A stretch of 64,000 bases of DNA from Sulfurovum sp. (GCA_027063305.1 JAMORY010000013.1:1-64000); one strand, 5' to 3'; positions 19,051-29,859 are shown, counted from the first letter of the stretch. Translations and numbers: made by a program. Notes: generated from the sequence alone by a model not told the origin.

Positions 19051-20844
19051 TTAAAACGACTGTCCGATCTGGAACGAGATACCATATTGTGAGGGATCAT
19101 GTACATTGAACCCCACATCAAGCTTGAACGGCCCTACCGGTGTTACATACCTCACCCCTGCTCCTGCGGAGGTAATGATCTCACCGCTAAAGTCATAACT
19201 GTCTGGTGTTAAGAGTGTATTGTCCGTAAATATCGCACCATAGAGAGCCCCAGCGATAGGATAATCCATCTCTAGAGAGAGGTTAGCCATGCTCAATGCA
19301 CCATTGACAAGATCCTCTGTAGGAGAGACGATCACTCCCAATTCACGATAACCATAGGCACGGTTGGAGTAGGCACCGCCCCCGAAGAACTTCTTCGACT
19401 CCGGAATACCGTTACTTGAATCATCGGCGATCTCTATCGCACCCAGTTTTCCGACCACTGCCATCGTAAGATTGGACCATGTATAGATCCCCCTTGCCTC
19501 AAGCTCGGTCTTCATGTAGAGGCTTGCATCAGGATCGGAGGGAATACCATACTCGAAATAGGCAGAGAGGTAGTACCCATATTTGGCATTAAGTTTCGAG
19601 TCTCTTGCATCATAACGCAGATCGACATAGGGATAGGCAAGAAAGAATGTATCGTAGGCATACTCGGGCAGCAAGATCTCGTCACTCTCAAGCTTACTGA
19701 TATCGATGTTCTCCAAAGAGAATCCCCCAATGACACGCAGCTTCTCATCTTCATACTTCAAAAAGGCTTTGGCAAAAGTCTTCTTCTCTTTGAAACCGTC
19801 GAACTCCAGATTGGAATACCCCATACTTGTCCCAAGATCCAGATCCTGACCGTACATATGCACGACCACAGGCTTATAGAAATCTACGATAGCCAACTGT
19901 TCAAGCTGTGACCACATCGTACGGATACGAAGCTGCTGTGCATTCCCCATAAAATTGTGTTTGGTAAAGGAGAGATGTACACGCGGTCCGACATAGGTAT
20001 CGTAACCGCCACCCATCTCAATATGGTACGGGTCTTGCATCTCCTGAACGGTAATATCGACGGGCACGACATTATAGAACTTACGGTTCACATCGATCAA
20101 GACCGAATCAAACGACTGTAAGCCGTAGATCGCAGCAGAAGTGTTCTTGATCGCCTCAAGGCTGAATCGGCTTCCTTTGACTGCACGAACACGTGACTTG
20201 ACGATCTGGGGATCGATCGTTCTAACACCCGTTACCGTAACGTTCCCAAAGCGGCATACCCCGCCTTTATGAAGAATGAAACGAATATCGACCGTATACT
20301 TCTCCAGATCGACATAGGCTTTGGAGTCGAGTTCATAACTACAGTACCCCTCCCCCATCAACTTCTCGATGATCGCACTCTTGACCTCAATAAAGTGCTT
20401 GGCACGGAACACCTCACCCTTCTCAAAGTCAACGACATCGGATATATCGAAATCACTGCTGATATTGATGTCGTTCACACGAACGGGTTTTCCTTCGTTC
20501 ACTTCGATCAGAAGACATGAAGGCTTCTCTTCGACCTTAAAGGTCGCATCATAGTAGCCCTCAGCATCAAAAAAACTGCGTAGAGCCTGCGGTACGGTAG
20601 GAATAAGCTTCTCTTCGATCGTAACACGGTCCTCTTTCCAGAATGCAAAACGACTTGGGTATTTCGCACTGATCGCATCATAGATCTCCGCAGGGTCGAA
20701 TGTTCTGACCCCTTTTAAGCAGACCTCTTTGGTCGGATGTTCCAATGGTGTGTGTTTAGGTGTAGTAGTATTGGTTTCCTGTGTCGATACTGCCGAGACT
20801 TGAACTGTGGCGATCAACAGGATCGCCCATAGTAGACCTTTCAC
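19051..20844 (-). CDS. tamA: BamA/TamA family outer membrane protein
   Basis: POTRA-like N-terminus; FFGGGAYSNRAYGYRELG and GPFKLDVGFN beta-barrel motifs; upstream of tamB. Confidence 0.88.
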   Translation of the reverse strand: MKGLLWAILLIATVQVSAVSTQETNTTTPKHTPLEHPTKEVCLKGVRTFDPAEIYDAISAKYPSRFAFWKEDRVTIEEKLIPTVPQALRSFFDAEGYYDATFKVEEKPSCLLIEVNEGKPVRVNDINISSDFDISDVVDFEKGEVFRAKHFIEVKSAIIEKLMGEGYCSYELDSKAYVDLEKYTVDIRFILHKGGVCRFGNVTVTGVRTIDPQIVKSRVRAVKGSRFSLEAIKNTSAAIYGLQSFDSVLIDVNRKFYNVVPVDITVQEMQDPYHIEMGGGYDTYVGPRVHLSFTKHNFMGNAQQLRIRTMWSQLEQLAIVDFYKPVVVHMYGQDLDLGTSMGYSNLEFDGFKEKKTFAKAFLKYEDEKLRVIGGFSLENIDISKLESDEILLPEYAYDTFFLAYPYVDLRYDARDSKLNAKYGYYLSAYFEYGIPSDPDASLYMKTELEARGIYTWSNLTMAVVGKLGAIEIADDSSNGIPESKKFFGGGAYSNRAYGYRELGVIVSPTEDLVNGALSMANLSLEMDYPIAGALYGAIFTDNTLLTPDSYDFSGEIITSAGAGVRYVTPVGPFKLDVGFNVHDPSQYGISFQIGQSF

Positions 20845-20866
20845 TCTGCTCCCCCCTTATGTTGCA

Positions 20867-21766
20867 TTATGCAACACTGTCAGCTAAAAGATCCCGCACG
20901 CTCTGATGCGGGTCCTTCCCCTTCTCTACCATCATATAGACCTCTTCCGCGATCGGCAGATAGATCGTTCGTTTCTCTGCAATTTCATGAAGCGCCCGTG
21001 CTGTAGGCACACCTTCGGCTACTTCCCCCAGCTCTTCAAGGATCTGCGGCATTTTCTTCCCCTCTGCCAATCCCAGTCCCACACGATAGTTACGCGAGAG
21101 TTTCGAACTTGCGGTCAAAAAGAGATCCCCCGCACCACCAAGCGAGAGGAATGTCTCCGCCCTCGCACCAAAAGCTTCCCCAAAACGGGTCATCTCCACC
21201 AAACCTCTGGAGATAAGCGCAGCACGGGCATTGTTACCAAGCCCCAGCCCGTCACATACCCCGCCGGCAATGGCGATCACGTTCTTGTAAGCACCCGATA
21301 CCTCCGCACCGACCACATCATCACTCACATACCCTTTGATAAAATCGGGAAGCGCTTCGGCAAAACATTGTGCCAATGTCAGATTCGTTGCACTGATCAT
21401 CAGTGCCGTAGGAAGCGATTGCATCACCTCTGCTGCGAATGATGGGCCGGAGATATATGCTAAACGCTCTTCAGAGAGGTAGCTTCCGTATATCTCATTC
21501 AAAAAAGCACCCGTACTTGTCTCAATACCCTTTGCCGCTACAAGCAGTTTCTGTCCGTAATCTTGAAAGTTCGCATCCATCCAGCCACGTACCGACTGTG
21601 CAGGTATCGCCATAACTAGATACTCACACTTAAGCGCCTCTTCCAATGAAACGAAGTTCTCTATCTCTCGTGGTGTCCGAGAGTGGATCACCACCTCATT
21701 CTTCTGTGAGAAGGCATGGTAGAGTGCCTGTCCCCACTTCCCTGCTCCGATGACTGCCATTTTCAT
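20867..21766 (-). CDS. gpsA: Glycerol-3-phosphate dehydrogenase [NAD(P)+]
   Basis: GAGKWGQALYHAF, AAKGIE, SGPSFAAEV, GLGLGNNARAALI. Confidence 0.95.
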   Translation of the reverse strand: MKMAVIGAGKWGQALYHAFSQKNEVVIHSRTPREIENFVSLEEALKCEYLVMAIPAQSVRGWMDANFQDYGQKLLVAAKGIETSTGAFLNEIYGSYLSEERLAYISGPSFAAEVMQSLPTALMISATNLTLAQCFAEALPDFIKGYVSDDVVGAEVSGAYKNVIAIAGGVCDGLGLGNNARAALISRGLVEMTRFGEAFGARAETFLSLGGAGDLFLTASSKLSRNYRVGLGLAEGKKMPQILEELGEVAEGVPTARALHEIAEKRTIYLPIAEEVYMMVEKGKDPHQSVRDLLADSVA

Positions 21767-22536
21767 GTTTTTGCTTCCTTTTTCGCCTCTTTCATCTCAA
21801 GCTCCGTACGGGCGATCATCTTTTTAAAGATACGAAGATCCGCCACTTCTCCCATGCAGACGATCACATCCCCAGCATCGAGCTTATGATTGTAACCTGA
21901 AGTAATGAATTCAAATCCACTACCGCGTTCATAATCGACCAGACCGACTAAAATAACATTATAGGCATTGAAGTTAAACGTATCGGTCATACATCCATGA
22001 AGGAACGAACCTTCGGGGATCTCCATCTCCATAAAGCTGATCCCCTCACGGCTCATGACAAAATCTTCCAAAAGGCGTGTTGCGACCGGACGCTCCAAAA
22101 TACTGTGGATACGGTTGGCACTCACTTCATAAAGGTCAATGACCTTCTTCGCCCCTGCCATATAGAGCTTCTTAGTCGTATGGATGGAGTCGGATATCGC
22201 TACGATGTGGCTATCGGGGAAGAGTGCGTTAAGCGAAAGGGTCAAAAATACATTGTAGTGTTCATCGTCCATCACACAGACAAGCTGGTCGTACTGCATC
22301 GGATCAAGTGCTTCAAGCTCCTCATCCTTGCTCATATCGATAAGGGTTACGAAATCAAAACCATCCTCTTTTGCCGATTGAAAGAACACTTCATTCTCTT
22401 CGACGATATCGACACGATAGCCGTCATCGACCAGACCTTGGGCGATATGTTTACCGTGGTTCCCGTAACCAAAGAGTAAAACCCATCTATTTGCCACCAC
22501 GTACCTCCCCGTTATTCTCTTTGAAGTAGTCCACAC
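21763..22536 (-). CDS. TrkA-N/RCK domain protein (start probably the GTG overlapping the upstream stop, VANRWVLLFGYGN)
   Basis: VLLFGYGNHGKHIAQGL Rossmann motif and TrkA-C-like C-terminus. Confidence 0.8.
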   Translation of the reverse strand: MWTTSKRITGRYVVANRWVLLFGYGNHGKHIAQGLVDDGYRVDIVEENEVFFQSAKEDGFDFVTLIDMSKDEELEALDPMQYDQLVCVMDDEHYNVFLTLSLNALFPDSHIVAISDSIHTTKKLYMAGAKKVIDLYEVSANRIHSILERPVATRLLEDFVMSREGISFMEMEIPEGSFLHGCMTDTFNFNAYNVILVGLVDYERGSGFEFITSGYNHKLDAGDVIVCMGEVADLRIFKKMIARTELEMKEAKKEAKT

Positions 22537-24049
22537 TGATCTTTCTTCCGATCACAAGCAGAACATCATGCGCTTGTACGATCTCCTTGGGTGAAGGGTT
22601 GAAAAGAAATTTCTTGCCACGCTGTATCCCCAAGAAGAGTAGTTTGTAGTCATGGAAACGGAGTGATTCGATGTTCTCACCCTCCAGTGTATCGTAACGG
22701 TCAACATATATCTCATAGATACGTGCCACATCCTCACCGATCAGTACCGCATGGAGCGCTTTATACATCGTCGGCTGCGTAATAGCGATATGGATCATGT
22801 TGTTGACCACTTCATGTGGCAGCAGAATGTGGTCCGCACCTGCATGCTCATACTTCTTGACCATACTTCGGCTACTTGCACGTACGATCACACGGATATT
22901 GCGTGAAAGACTCTTGGCACTGAGCGTAATATAGATATTCTCGATATCATCGGCGATCAGACACAAAATGGTAATGCGTGCATGTTCGGTATTGAAGCGT
23001 TTGAGCACTTCGTTACGACTGGCATCTTCAACAATGGCATTGTAGCCGTCCTTTCGCGCCGCCTCCACACGCTCAGGATCTTTTTCCAAGATAATATAGC
23101 TGTCTTGATCGATATGCCCTTGACGGAAGAACATCTTGGTCATCTGTCCGTATCCACAGATGATCAGGAACGACTCACTCTTATTGATACGCTCGACAAT
23201 TCGGTTCTCTTTGAGCTCATCGAGCTTTTCGGAGAATGCAGAGACGATGACCGATGTAGCAAAGGAGATCATCGCGATCCCGATAATGATCATAATGATC
23301 GAAATACTTCTACCTTCCGGCGTGACCGGAGAGATGTCTCCGTAACCAACCGTCGAAATGGTAACAAGCGCCCAGTACATCGCATCGAAAAGCGAGTCTA
23401 TATTGGGGTTGAGCTTCTCTTCTAGCACATAGATGGCGATTCCCGCTGTTGCAACGATGAATGCCAACAAGAAAAGAAGTGTAAAGAGTTCGAACTTCTT
23501 ATTCTTTAGAACTTCAATGAACTGGTTGATACTTTTTGCATAGCGTAACAGCTTCAAGACCCTAAAGAGTACGAAGATACGCAATACCCTCAATGGACGG
23601 TACGCAGGGAAGATCGCCAAAAGGTCAATGATCGCCGATGGGGTAAGCATATATTTGAGCTTCTCCAAAAGCGCTTTTTTCAACGGCTTGGAAGGGTTGA
23701 AGGGGCGCTCAAGGAACTTGGCGTTTCGGTACTCCTCGATGATCAGTTCGGTCATATCATTATGGACCCATATCCGTAAAATATACTCAACGGCAAAGAT
23801 AACCGAAACAAAATAGATATCGTAGATATCAAGCCATGCAGGTACGGAGTGTTTGACCTCATAGACCAGAATAAAGACCGATGTGACGATCAGAAAGATG
23901 ATCGCAATATCGAAGTAGCGTTTGTAGGGATTGTGCGGATTGGTCAGAAGATCACGTACGTGTGTCTTGATCGAACGGTAGCGCTTTGAGTTGTGAAGAA
24001 AACGGGCAAAGCGTAGCACCCAACTGTTCATACCCGTCTCCTTATGCAC
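22487..24049 (-). CDS. Voltage-sensor-type potassium channel with RCK domain
   Basis: TISTVGYGDISP selectivity filter; S4-like LRVLRIFVLFRVLKLLRYAK; FLIICGYGQMTKMFF TrkA-N. Confidence 0.88.
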   Translation of the reverse strand: MHKETGMNSWVLRFARFLHNSKRYRSIKTHVRDLLTNPHNPYKRYFDIAIIFLIVTSVFILVYEVKHSVPAWLDIYDIYFVSVIFAVEYILRIWVHNDMTELIIEEYRNAKFLERPFNPSKPLKKALLEKLKYMLTPSAIIDLLAIFPAYRPLRVLRIFVLFRVLKLLRYAKSINQFIEVLKNKKFELFTLLFLLAFIVATAGIAIYVLEEKLNPNIDSLFDAMYWALVTISTVGYGDISPVTPEGRSISIIMIIIGIAMISFATSVIVSAFSEKLDELKENRIVERINKSESFLIICGYGQMTKMFFRQGHIDQDSYIILEKDPERVEAARKDGYNAIVEDASRNEVLKRFNTEHARITILCLIADDIENIYITLSAKSLSRNIRVIVRASSRSMVKKYEHAGADHILLPHEVVNNMIHIAITQPTMYKALHAVLIGEDVARIYEIYVDRYDTLEGENIESLRFHDYKLLFLGIQRGKKFLFNPSPKEIVQAHDVLLVIGRKISVDYFKENNGEVRGGK

Positions 24050-24051
24050 GT

Positions 24052-25482
24052 TTATGACAACCTCTGTTTAAGAAGTTCGTTCACTTTTGCAGGGTTTGCC
24101 GCCCCTTTACTCGCTTTCATCGTCTGTCCGACAAAAAAACCGAAGAGCTTCTCTTTTCCACCCTTGTACTCGGCTACTTTATCTTCATTGTTCGCAAGGA
24201 TCTCATCGATGATCGCCAAGATCGCACCGTCATCGCTTACCTGTACCAGACCGAGTTCATCGATGATCGCATCGACATCACGGCTCTCATGCTCCATCAT
24301 GAAATCCAGTACCTCTTTGGCACCTTTTCCTGAAACCGTACTGTCATCTATCTTGGAGACCAACGTTCCGAGTGTTTTGGCATCTACAGGAGAGTTCTCG
24401 ATGCTCATACCGCTTTTGTTCAAGCGCCCTTGAAGCTCCGAAGTCAGCCATGTTACCGCCGTTTTTGCTTTGGCACCCGACTCAAGCATCTGCTCGAAAT
24501 AAGCAGCCGTCTCTTTTTGTGCAGTGATCACCAACGCATCATAACGCTTAATGCCTAGCTCTTCAACATAGCGCTTAACCTTCTCATCAGGCAGTTCGGG
24601 AATGTGGCGTGCCGCTTCGATCATCTCTTCGGTTACGATCAACGGGCGTAGATCCGGATCTGGGAAATAGCGGTAGTCCGCTGCTTCCTCTTTGCCTCTC
24701 ATAGAGCGCGTTTCACACTTGTCCACGTCAAAAAGTCTAGTCTCTTGTACTACCTCTTGTTCATAGACACCATCTTCATAGGCTTCTATTTGACGCTGTA
24801 CCTCATAAGCGATCGCCTGAGAGACGAAACGGAACGAGTTGATATTCTTGATCTCCACTCTCGTACCAAACGCTTCTTGCCCTTTAGGACGGATAGAGAC
24901 GTTCACATCACAACGGAACGATCCCTCTTGCATATTTGCATCACTGATATCAAGGTAACGTACCGTTGCATGCAACTTCTTCAAATAAGCAACCGCCTCA
25001 TCCGCACTGCGCATATCAGGGCCTGAGACGATCTCAAGAAGCGGAGTCCCCGCACGGTTCAGGTCAACTTTTGAAATAGCACCTTCATGCATGTTCTTTC
25101 CTGCATCGGCTTCAAGGTGCGCTTGTGTGATGGTCACACGCTTTTGAGTACCGTCTTCAAGGTCGATAAAAAGCTCACCGTTCTGCACGATCGCTTTGGT
25201 AAACTGTGTGATCTGGTATGCCGAGGGACTGTCCGGATAGAAATAGGACTTTCTATCAAAGAGTGAGTGGTGGTTCACCGTTGCATTCAGTGCATTCCCC
25301 AAACGCATTGCTTTGATAGCCGCTTCTTTGTTGACCACAGGAAGCGCTCCTGGCAATGCAAGACATGTCGGGCAGGTATTTTTGTTCTGATGTTCGGCGA
25401 ACGAGGTCGGACAAGAACAGAAGAGTTTGGTTTTCGTATTGAGCTGTACGTGTACTTCAAGACCGATAACGGTTTCAAACAT
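24052..25482 (-). CDS. gatB: Aspartyl/glutamyl-tRNA amidotransferase subunit B
   Basis: [50 protein letters not shown]. Confidence 0.97.
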   Translation of the reverse strand: MFETVIGLEVHVQLNTKTKLFCSCPTSFAEHQNKNTCPTCLALPGALPVVNKEAAIKAMRLGNALNATVNHHSLFDRKSYFYPDSPSAYQITQFTKAIVQNGELFIDLEDGTQKRVTITQAHLEADAGKNMHEGAISKVDLNRAGTPLLEIVSGPDMRSADEAVAYLKKLHATVRYLDISDANMQEGSFRCDVNVSIRPKGQEAFGTRVEIKNINSFRFVSQAIAYEVQRQIEAYEDGVYEQEVVQETRLFDVDKCETRSMRGKEEAADYRYFPDPDLRPLIVTEEMIEAARHIPELPDEKVKRYVEELGIKRYDALVITAQKETAAYFEQMLESGAKAKTAVTWLTSELQGRLNKSGMSIENSPVDAKTLGTLVSKIDDSTVSGKGAKEVLDFMMEHESRDVDAIIDELGLVQVSDDGAILAIIDEILANNEDKVAEYKGGKEKLFGFFVGQTMKASKGAANPAKVNELLKQRLS

Positions 25483-25578
25483 AGTGATTTTCCTTCAAAA
25501 ATGATAGGTTTATAAATGGTAGATATTATAGCGTTTTGGTTATTTGAGGGAGATTAGGTGCCGCATAGCGGAAAATGA

Positions 25579-25657
25579 GGAGTTAGGAGTTAGGAGTTAG
25601 GAGTTAGGAGTTAGGAGTTAGGAGTTAGGAGTTAGGAGTTAGGAGTTAGGAGTTAGG
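25579..25657. repeat. Tandem heptamer array (GGAGTTA), ~11 copies
   Basis: Perfect 7-bp periodicity; preceded by hairpin-forming CCGCATAGCGGAAAA. Confidence 0.97.
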
Positions 25658-25742
25658 AAATTTTACATGTGTCACCTAAGGTTGGGCTGAAGATCGATAC
25701 TACATTGCAATTTTTAATTTTATCGTAGTCAAATTTGGAGAA

Positions 25743-26012
25743 TCAACACTCTTTTTCGTTTGCCAGCTTTTCCAAAAGTATAGTCTGTTTTTTAAGCTCT
25801 GCAAGCTTCTCTTTATTGGTAATGATGTGTTCAAGCAGAAGTACTGCTACCAATCCGGGTATCGCTCCGATACATGCAGAGATAAGCGCATAAAGAATAC
25901 TTTCATGATAAAAAGTGAGAAAAGAAGTCAGTGCTCCGAGCAGGGTTACCGCCCAGGAGACACCAAGAAGAAAATTGACCACAAAACCGAGTGGTTTGGT
26001 CTCAAGTCTCAT
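25743..26012 (-). CDS. Small membrane protein (function unknown), adjacent to atpB
   Basis: 89 aa, two TM-like segments plus a charged helix. Confidence 0.55.
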   Translation of the reverse strand: MRLETKPLGFVVNFLLGVSWAVTLLGALTSFLTFYHESILYALISACIGAIPGLVAVLLLEHIITNKEKLAELKKQTILLEKLANEKEC

Positions 26013-26018
26013 AGAGGA

Positions 26019-26738
26019 TTACACAGCACCCATCGTATCAACAACAGGATCCGGTGCTTTCTCATGCTCTTCATCGATCGCCACTGCACCTGCAAGGTAT
26101 ACGTAGATCAGGATCATAAATACGAATGTCTGAAGCAACGCAGAGAACGTTAGCAACAGATATGCCGGAAGCGGCGCGATGAAAGGTACGAGCATCAAAA
26201 GTACCCATAGGAAAAGGTCGTCCCCTTTGATGTTACCCATAAGTCTGAATGAAAGTGAAACAATTCTTGAAATATGAGAAACGATCTCAATGGGGAACAT
26301 TAACGGTGCCAATGCTTTTACTGGTCCGGCAAAGTGTGCAAAATAATGACCTACACCATGCTTTTTGATCCCCTCATAGTTATAGTAGAAGAATACCATC
26401 AAAGCCAAAGGCAATGTTACGTTGATATTTGATGTCGGAGACTCGAACCCCGGAATAATACCGATCACGTTAGAGACAAAAATGAAAAGCCCTACCGCTG
26501 CAACCAACGGCAAGTATTTTCTCGCCAACTCTTCACCGATAACATCTTTTCCCATTGCGATCACACCACCAAGGTAAGCTTCCATCACATTCTGCGCACC
26601 GGTCGGTACCGCTCTAAGACTCTTAGTCGCTGATTTTGCAATAAAGATGATGATCGCAGCCACCAATAGCAAGTGAGCGACGAAAAGCATCTGTCCGTGT
26701 CCGAAAATCGCACCTAGGTAAGTAAATACACCTTCCAT
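26019..26738 (-). CDS. atpB: ATP synthase F0 subunit A
   Basis: [21 protein letters not shown] and [22 protein letters not shown]. Confidence 0.95.
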   Translation of the reverse strand: MEGVFTYLGAIFGHGQMLFVAHLLLVAAIIIFIAKSATKSLRAVPTGAQNVMEAYLGGVIAMGKDVIGEELARKYLPLVAAVGLFIFVSNVIGIIPGFESPTSNINVTLPLALMVFFYYNYEGIKKHGVGHYFAHFAGPVKALAPLMFPIEIVSHISRIVSLSFRLMGNIKGDDLFLWVLLMLVPFIAPLPAYLLLTFSALLQTFVFMILIYVYLAGAVAIDEEHEKAPDPVVDTMGAV

Positions 26739-26841
26739 AAAACATCCTCTTTGTAATAATTTGCTGTATTTTACATAAAAAGGACTAAATTACGGGTTAA
26801 TTCACACAAATATATCGATTATTTTATCGGGGAGGCGGGGC

Positions 26842-27564
26842 TTAGAAAGTAAAGTGCTCTCCAAGGTAGTATTTGCGTACATTCTCATCGTTGGCGATCT
26901 CCTCGGCACTTCCGGTAGCAAGCATCTCTCCGCTTCGCATCACATAGGCACGGTCACAGATACCAAGTGTCTCGCGTACATTGTGGTCGGTGATCAAGAT
27001 ACCCATATCAAGATCAGTTAACTGTTTGATGATATTTTGAATATCGAGTACGGCGATGGGATCGACACCGGCAAAAGGTTCGTCAAGCAAAAGGAACTTG
27101 GGTTCTCCCACCAATGCCCTTGCGATCTCGACACGCCGACGCTCTCCACCACTGAGGCGTATCCCTGTTCTAGCACGGATCGGCTCGATATTAAATATCT
27201 CCAACAGCTTCTCGATACGCGGTTGCCGCTTCTCCTTGGGAAGGTCTATCGCCTCTGCTGCAAGGATCAGGTTCTCCTCGACCGTCAGGTCTTTGAAGAT
27301 ACTCGACTCTTGCGGCAGATACCCGATACCCATTTGTGCCCTTCTGCTCAAAGGCAGCTTGGTGATCTCCTCCCCGTCAAGAAAAACCTCACCGCTGGTC
27401 GCACCCGTCAAACCACATACCATATAGAAAGAGGTTGTCTTTCCTGCACCGTTGGGACCTAACAGCCCTACGATCTCTTTGCTTTTGACCACAAGGGAGA
27501 TATCGTGTACGATCTTTGTCTTTTTGATGGTTTTGGAGAGGTGTCTGGCTTCAAGTGTATGCAT
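26842..27564 (-). CDS. lptB: LPS export ABC transporter ATP-binding protein
   Basis: GLLGPNGAGKTTSFYMVCGL, RLSGGERRRVEIARAL, FLLLDEPFAGVDPIAV. Confidence 0.95.
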   Translation of the reverse strand: MHTLEARHLSKTIKKTKIVHDISLVVKSKEIVGLLGPNGAGKTTSFYMVCGLTGATSGEVFLDGEEITKLPLSRRAQMGIGYLPQESSIFKDLTVEENLILAAEAIDLPKEKRQPRIEKLLEIFNIEPIRARTGIRLSGGERRRVEIARALVGEPKFLLLDEPFAGVDPIAVLDIQNIIKQLTDLDMGILITDHNVRETLGICDRAYVMRSGEMLATGSAEEIANDENVRKYYLGEHFTF

Positions 27565-27998
27565 TAGGCTTCTATCCTGTAAATTCGTTTGCTGTTTTGT
27601 GGTTGGATCTCTATCATAAAGACATTATAACCAACCCCTTCTAAAAACGATTTAAGTGTATCACTCCCCCACTCGACCAAATGCCAGCCCGGCTTCTCGA
27701 ACTCTTCAAAAAGCCCCATCTGCATGAACTCCTCATGCTCAAGCCTGTAGAGATCGTAGTGGTAGAGGTTCTCTCCCTTTTCAGAGAGATAACACTGCTG
27801 AAGGGAGAAGGTTGGAGAAGTCACTTCAGAAGTGATCCCTTTTGCTTTGGCGATCGCTTGAGTAAGTGTGGTTTTCCCCGCAGCAAGATCTCCACGGAGG
27901 AATATAATGGCATTTTGCGGTAGCACATCGTTCAAGTATGAAACTACCTGATCGAGTTCATTAAGTGATGCGACAATCTCTTTCATCTTCTTCCTCAC
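27564..27998 (-). CDS. tsaE: tRNA threonylcarbamoyladenosine biosynthesis protein TsaE
   Basis: FLRGDLAAGKTTLTQAI, VTSPTFSLQQCY, HYDLYRL. Confidence 0.93.
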   Translation of the reverse strand: MRKKMKEIVASLNELDQVVSYLNDVLPQNAIIFLRGDLAAGKTTLTQAIAKAKGITSEVTSPTFSLQQCYLSEKGENLYHYDLYRLEHEEFMQMGLFEEFEKPGWHLVEWGSDTLKSFLEGVGYNVFMIEIQPQNSKRIYRIEA

Positions 27999-28004
27999 GA
28001 AAAA

Positions 28005-28051
28005 GGAACCGCGACCTCAGTCACGCTCAACGGGACTGAGATCCCGACTCC
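28005..28051. repeat. Inverted pair of GGAAYCGSGACYTCAGTCMCG-type hairpin repeats
   Basis: GGAACCGCGACCTCAGTCACGC followed by CGGGACTGAGATCCCGACTCC; related copy at 33670-33691. Confidence 0.7.
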
Positions 28052-28106
28052 TTTTCTCATTTCAATTCATTTATTTTTTACCTAATGGTCGGAACAAGAG
28101 CGACAC

Positions 28107-29090
28107 CTACAGCACAACCAACTGTTGACTGACCTCTGCAATTTTCTTCAGGTGCGCTTCGGCTTTTTTGCTCTCAATAGCCTCTTTTACCTTCTCTACC
28201 GCTTCCTGAATATCTCTGACATTACCATTGGCAAAGAGTGCATAAGCGGCATTGAGCAGTACAATGTCACGTTTTGCCCCCTGCTCTTTACCTGAGAGGA
28301 TATCTCTGGTGATCTGCGCATTGAACTGCGCATCACCACCGAGGATCGCCTCTTTGGGTGCTTTTTTGAAGCCAAATGTTTCAGGGTTGATCTCACCTTC
28401 TAGAATACGCCCATCCTCCACATAGGCGAACGAACTGTTACACGCTAGCGATATCTCATCCATCCCGTCATGGCTGCTGACGACAAAAGCACGTTTGGTA
28501 TCAAGTTGCAACAGCGCTTCCGCCATACGTTTGATAAAGGCAGGGTCAAAGACACCGAGCAGGTACTTCCGTGCCCCCGCAGGGTTGGTCAAAGGTCCTA
28601 GGATATTGAAGATCGTACGGTGATCGATCGATTTACGGATCGGCATGATATACTTCATCGCAGGGTGATGGTTCATCGCAAAGATAAAGGCAAAGCCTGT
28701 CTCTTCAAGCATCTTAAGCTGTGCATCTACCGGCAGGTTCAGATTGATGCCCAGTGCTTCAAGCACATCGGCAGAGCCGGAGTTGGATGTGATAGAACGG
28801 TTCCCGTGCTTTGCCACCACACACCCCATTGAAGCCAATAGCAACGAGACTGTCGTAGAGATGTTGAACGAGCCGCTCTTATCCCCGCCCGTACCGACCA
28901 CATCGATCGCCTTTTCTCTCAGTTCGTCAGAAAGCGGCAGTTTGACAGAGTATGCACGCATTACCGATGCCGCCGCTGCAATATCATCCCCATTTTCACC
29001 TTTTTCATAAAGATCGATGAGGAATTGCCGTGCCTCGGACGCTTCCATTTCGTTATTAAACAGTTTTTCGAATTGTTCTTTAATGTTCAT
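28107..29090 (-). CDS. trpD: Anthranilate phosphoribosyltransferase
   Basis: DVVGTGGDKSGSFNIST, KHGNRSITSNSGSADVLEALG. Confidence 0.95.
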   Translation of the reverse strand: MNIKEQFEKLFNNEMEASEARQFLIDLYEKGENGDDIAAAASVMRAYSVKLPLSDELREKAIDVVGTGGDKSGSFNISTTVSLLLASMGCVVAKHGNRSITSNSGSADVLEALGINLNLPVDAQLKMLEETGFAFIFAMNHHPAMKYIMPIRKSIDHRTIFNILGPLTNPAGARKYLLGVFDPAFIKRMAEALLQLDTKRAFVVSSHDGMDEISLACNSSFAYVEDGRILEGEINPETFGFKKAPKEAILGGDAQFNAQITRDILSGKEQGAKRDIVLLNAAYALFANGNVRDIQEAVEKVKEAIESKKAEAHLKKIAEVSQQLVVL

Positions 29091-29101
29091 TTTGATCTCC
29101 T

Positions 29102-29161
29102 GCAGGGGTCAACCTGTGTGTTGACCTTATATTAAGGGTAGACACATGGGTCTACCCCTAC
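29102..29161. repeat. Inverted pair of REP-like hairpins (GYAG foot)
   Basis: GCAGGGGTCAACCTGTGTGTTGACCTT (29102-29128) and AAGGGTAGACACATGGGTCTACCCCTAC (29134-29161). Confidence 0.75.
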
Positions 29162-29240
29162 AGTTCCCTCCCAGCCTTCATGGCTCCGCTTCGCTACGAC
29201 CATTCCGGTTTCGAAGCTATAAAGGCAAAGCAGTTTGCCT

Positions 29241-29492
29241 TTATTCAACACTTCTCACAAATTCTTCTTTTTGACTCTTCGGGATCGTCTTGGTCGTCGG
29301 TATCTGCAACACCTCGTACGATTTTGGCCCTTTAAGGTACTCTATCGTAATGGTATCTCCCACCTTCACATCTTTGGAAGCCTTTGCCTTCATACCGTTA
29401 ACGAACACCACACCCGATTTTAACATATCGGTCGCGATGGTACGGCGTTTGACCACATTGACGGCACTGAGCCATTTATCTACACGCATCAC
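29241..29492 (-). CDS. S4-domain RNA-binding protein (Hsp15-like)
   Basis: MRVDKWLSAVNVVKRRTIATDMLKSGVVFVNG. Confidence 0.85.
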   Translation of the reverse strand: MMRVDKWLSAVNVVKRRTIATDMLKSGVVFVNGMKAKASKDVKVGDTITIEYLKGPKSYEVLQIPTTKTIPKSQKEEFVRSVE

Positions 29493-29570
29493 ATCACCCT
29501 TTTAAACAAAAGCTTTTCATCAGAAAAGCATACCAACACTATTCTCTATTCACTCTTAACTATTCACTTG

Positions 29571-29601
29571 TTCAAACAGTAACCGATAGTTACTGTTTGA
29601 A
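29571..29601. terminator. 13-bp perfect hairpin overlapping the paralog A stop codon
   Basis: TTCAAACAGTAAC-cgata-GTTACTGTTTGAA. Confidence 0.6.
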
Positions 29602-29832
29602 CATCGATTCCGCTTCTTTGGCGAACTTCTGCCCCTTCATGGTCAAGTTTCCCATTGAATTGATAAGTCCGTCACGTTTGAGCTCTTTGATCAATTTTTT
29701 CGCTTCAGCAGGAGTGTAACTGCCTGTTGAAACCAGAGAATCGATCACCTCTTCGAGTGATTCACCCCGACTCTTTTTTAAGATACCAAGCAGAGTAACA
29801 CGTTTGAGCAGTTTTTTATCCTCTTGTGTCAC
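29590..29832 (-). CDS. Small winged-helix-like protein, paralog A
   Basis: MTQEDKKLLKRVTLLGILKK...AKEAESMFKQ; tandem paralog of 29860-30099. Confidence 0.7.
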   Translation of the reverse strand: MTQEDKKLLKRVTLLGILKKSRGESLEEVIDSLVSTGSYTPAEAKKLIKELKRDGLINSMGNLTMKGQKFAKEAESMFKQ

Positions 29833-29859
29833 TATACCCTCCTCTTCTCAAGCCTCATG

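Noticed and set aside
25579-25657. Possible CRISPR array
   Set aside because: The unit is a 7-bp head-to-tail repeat without spacers; no CRISPR array or cas genes were seen in the window.
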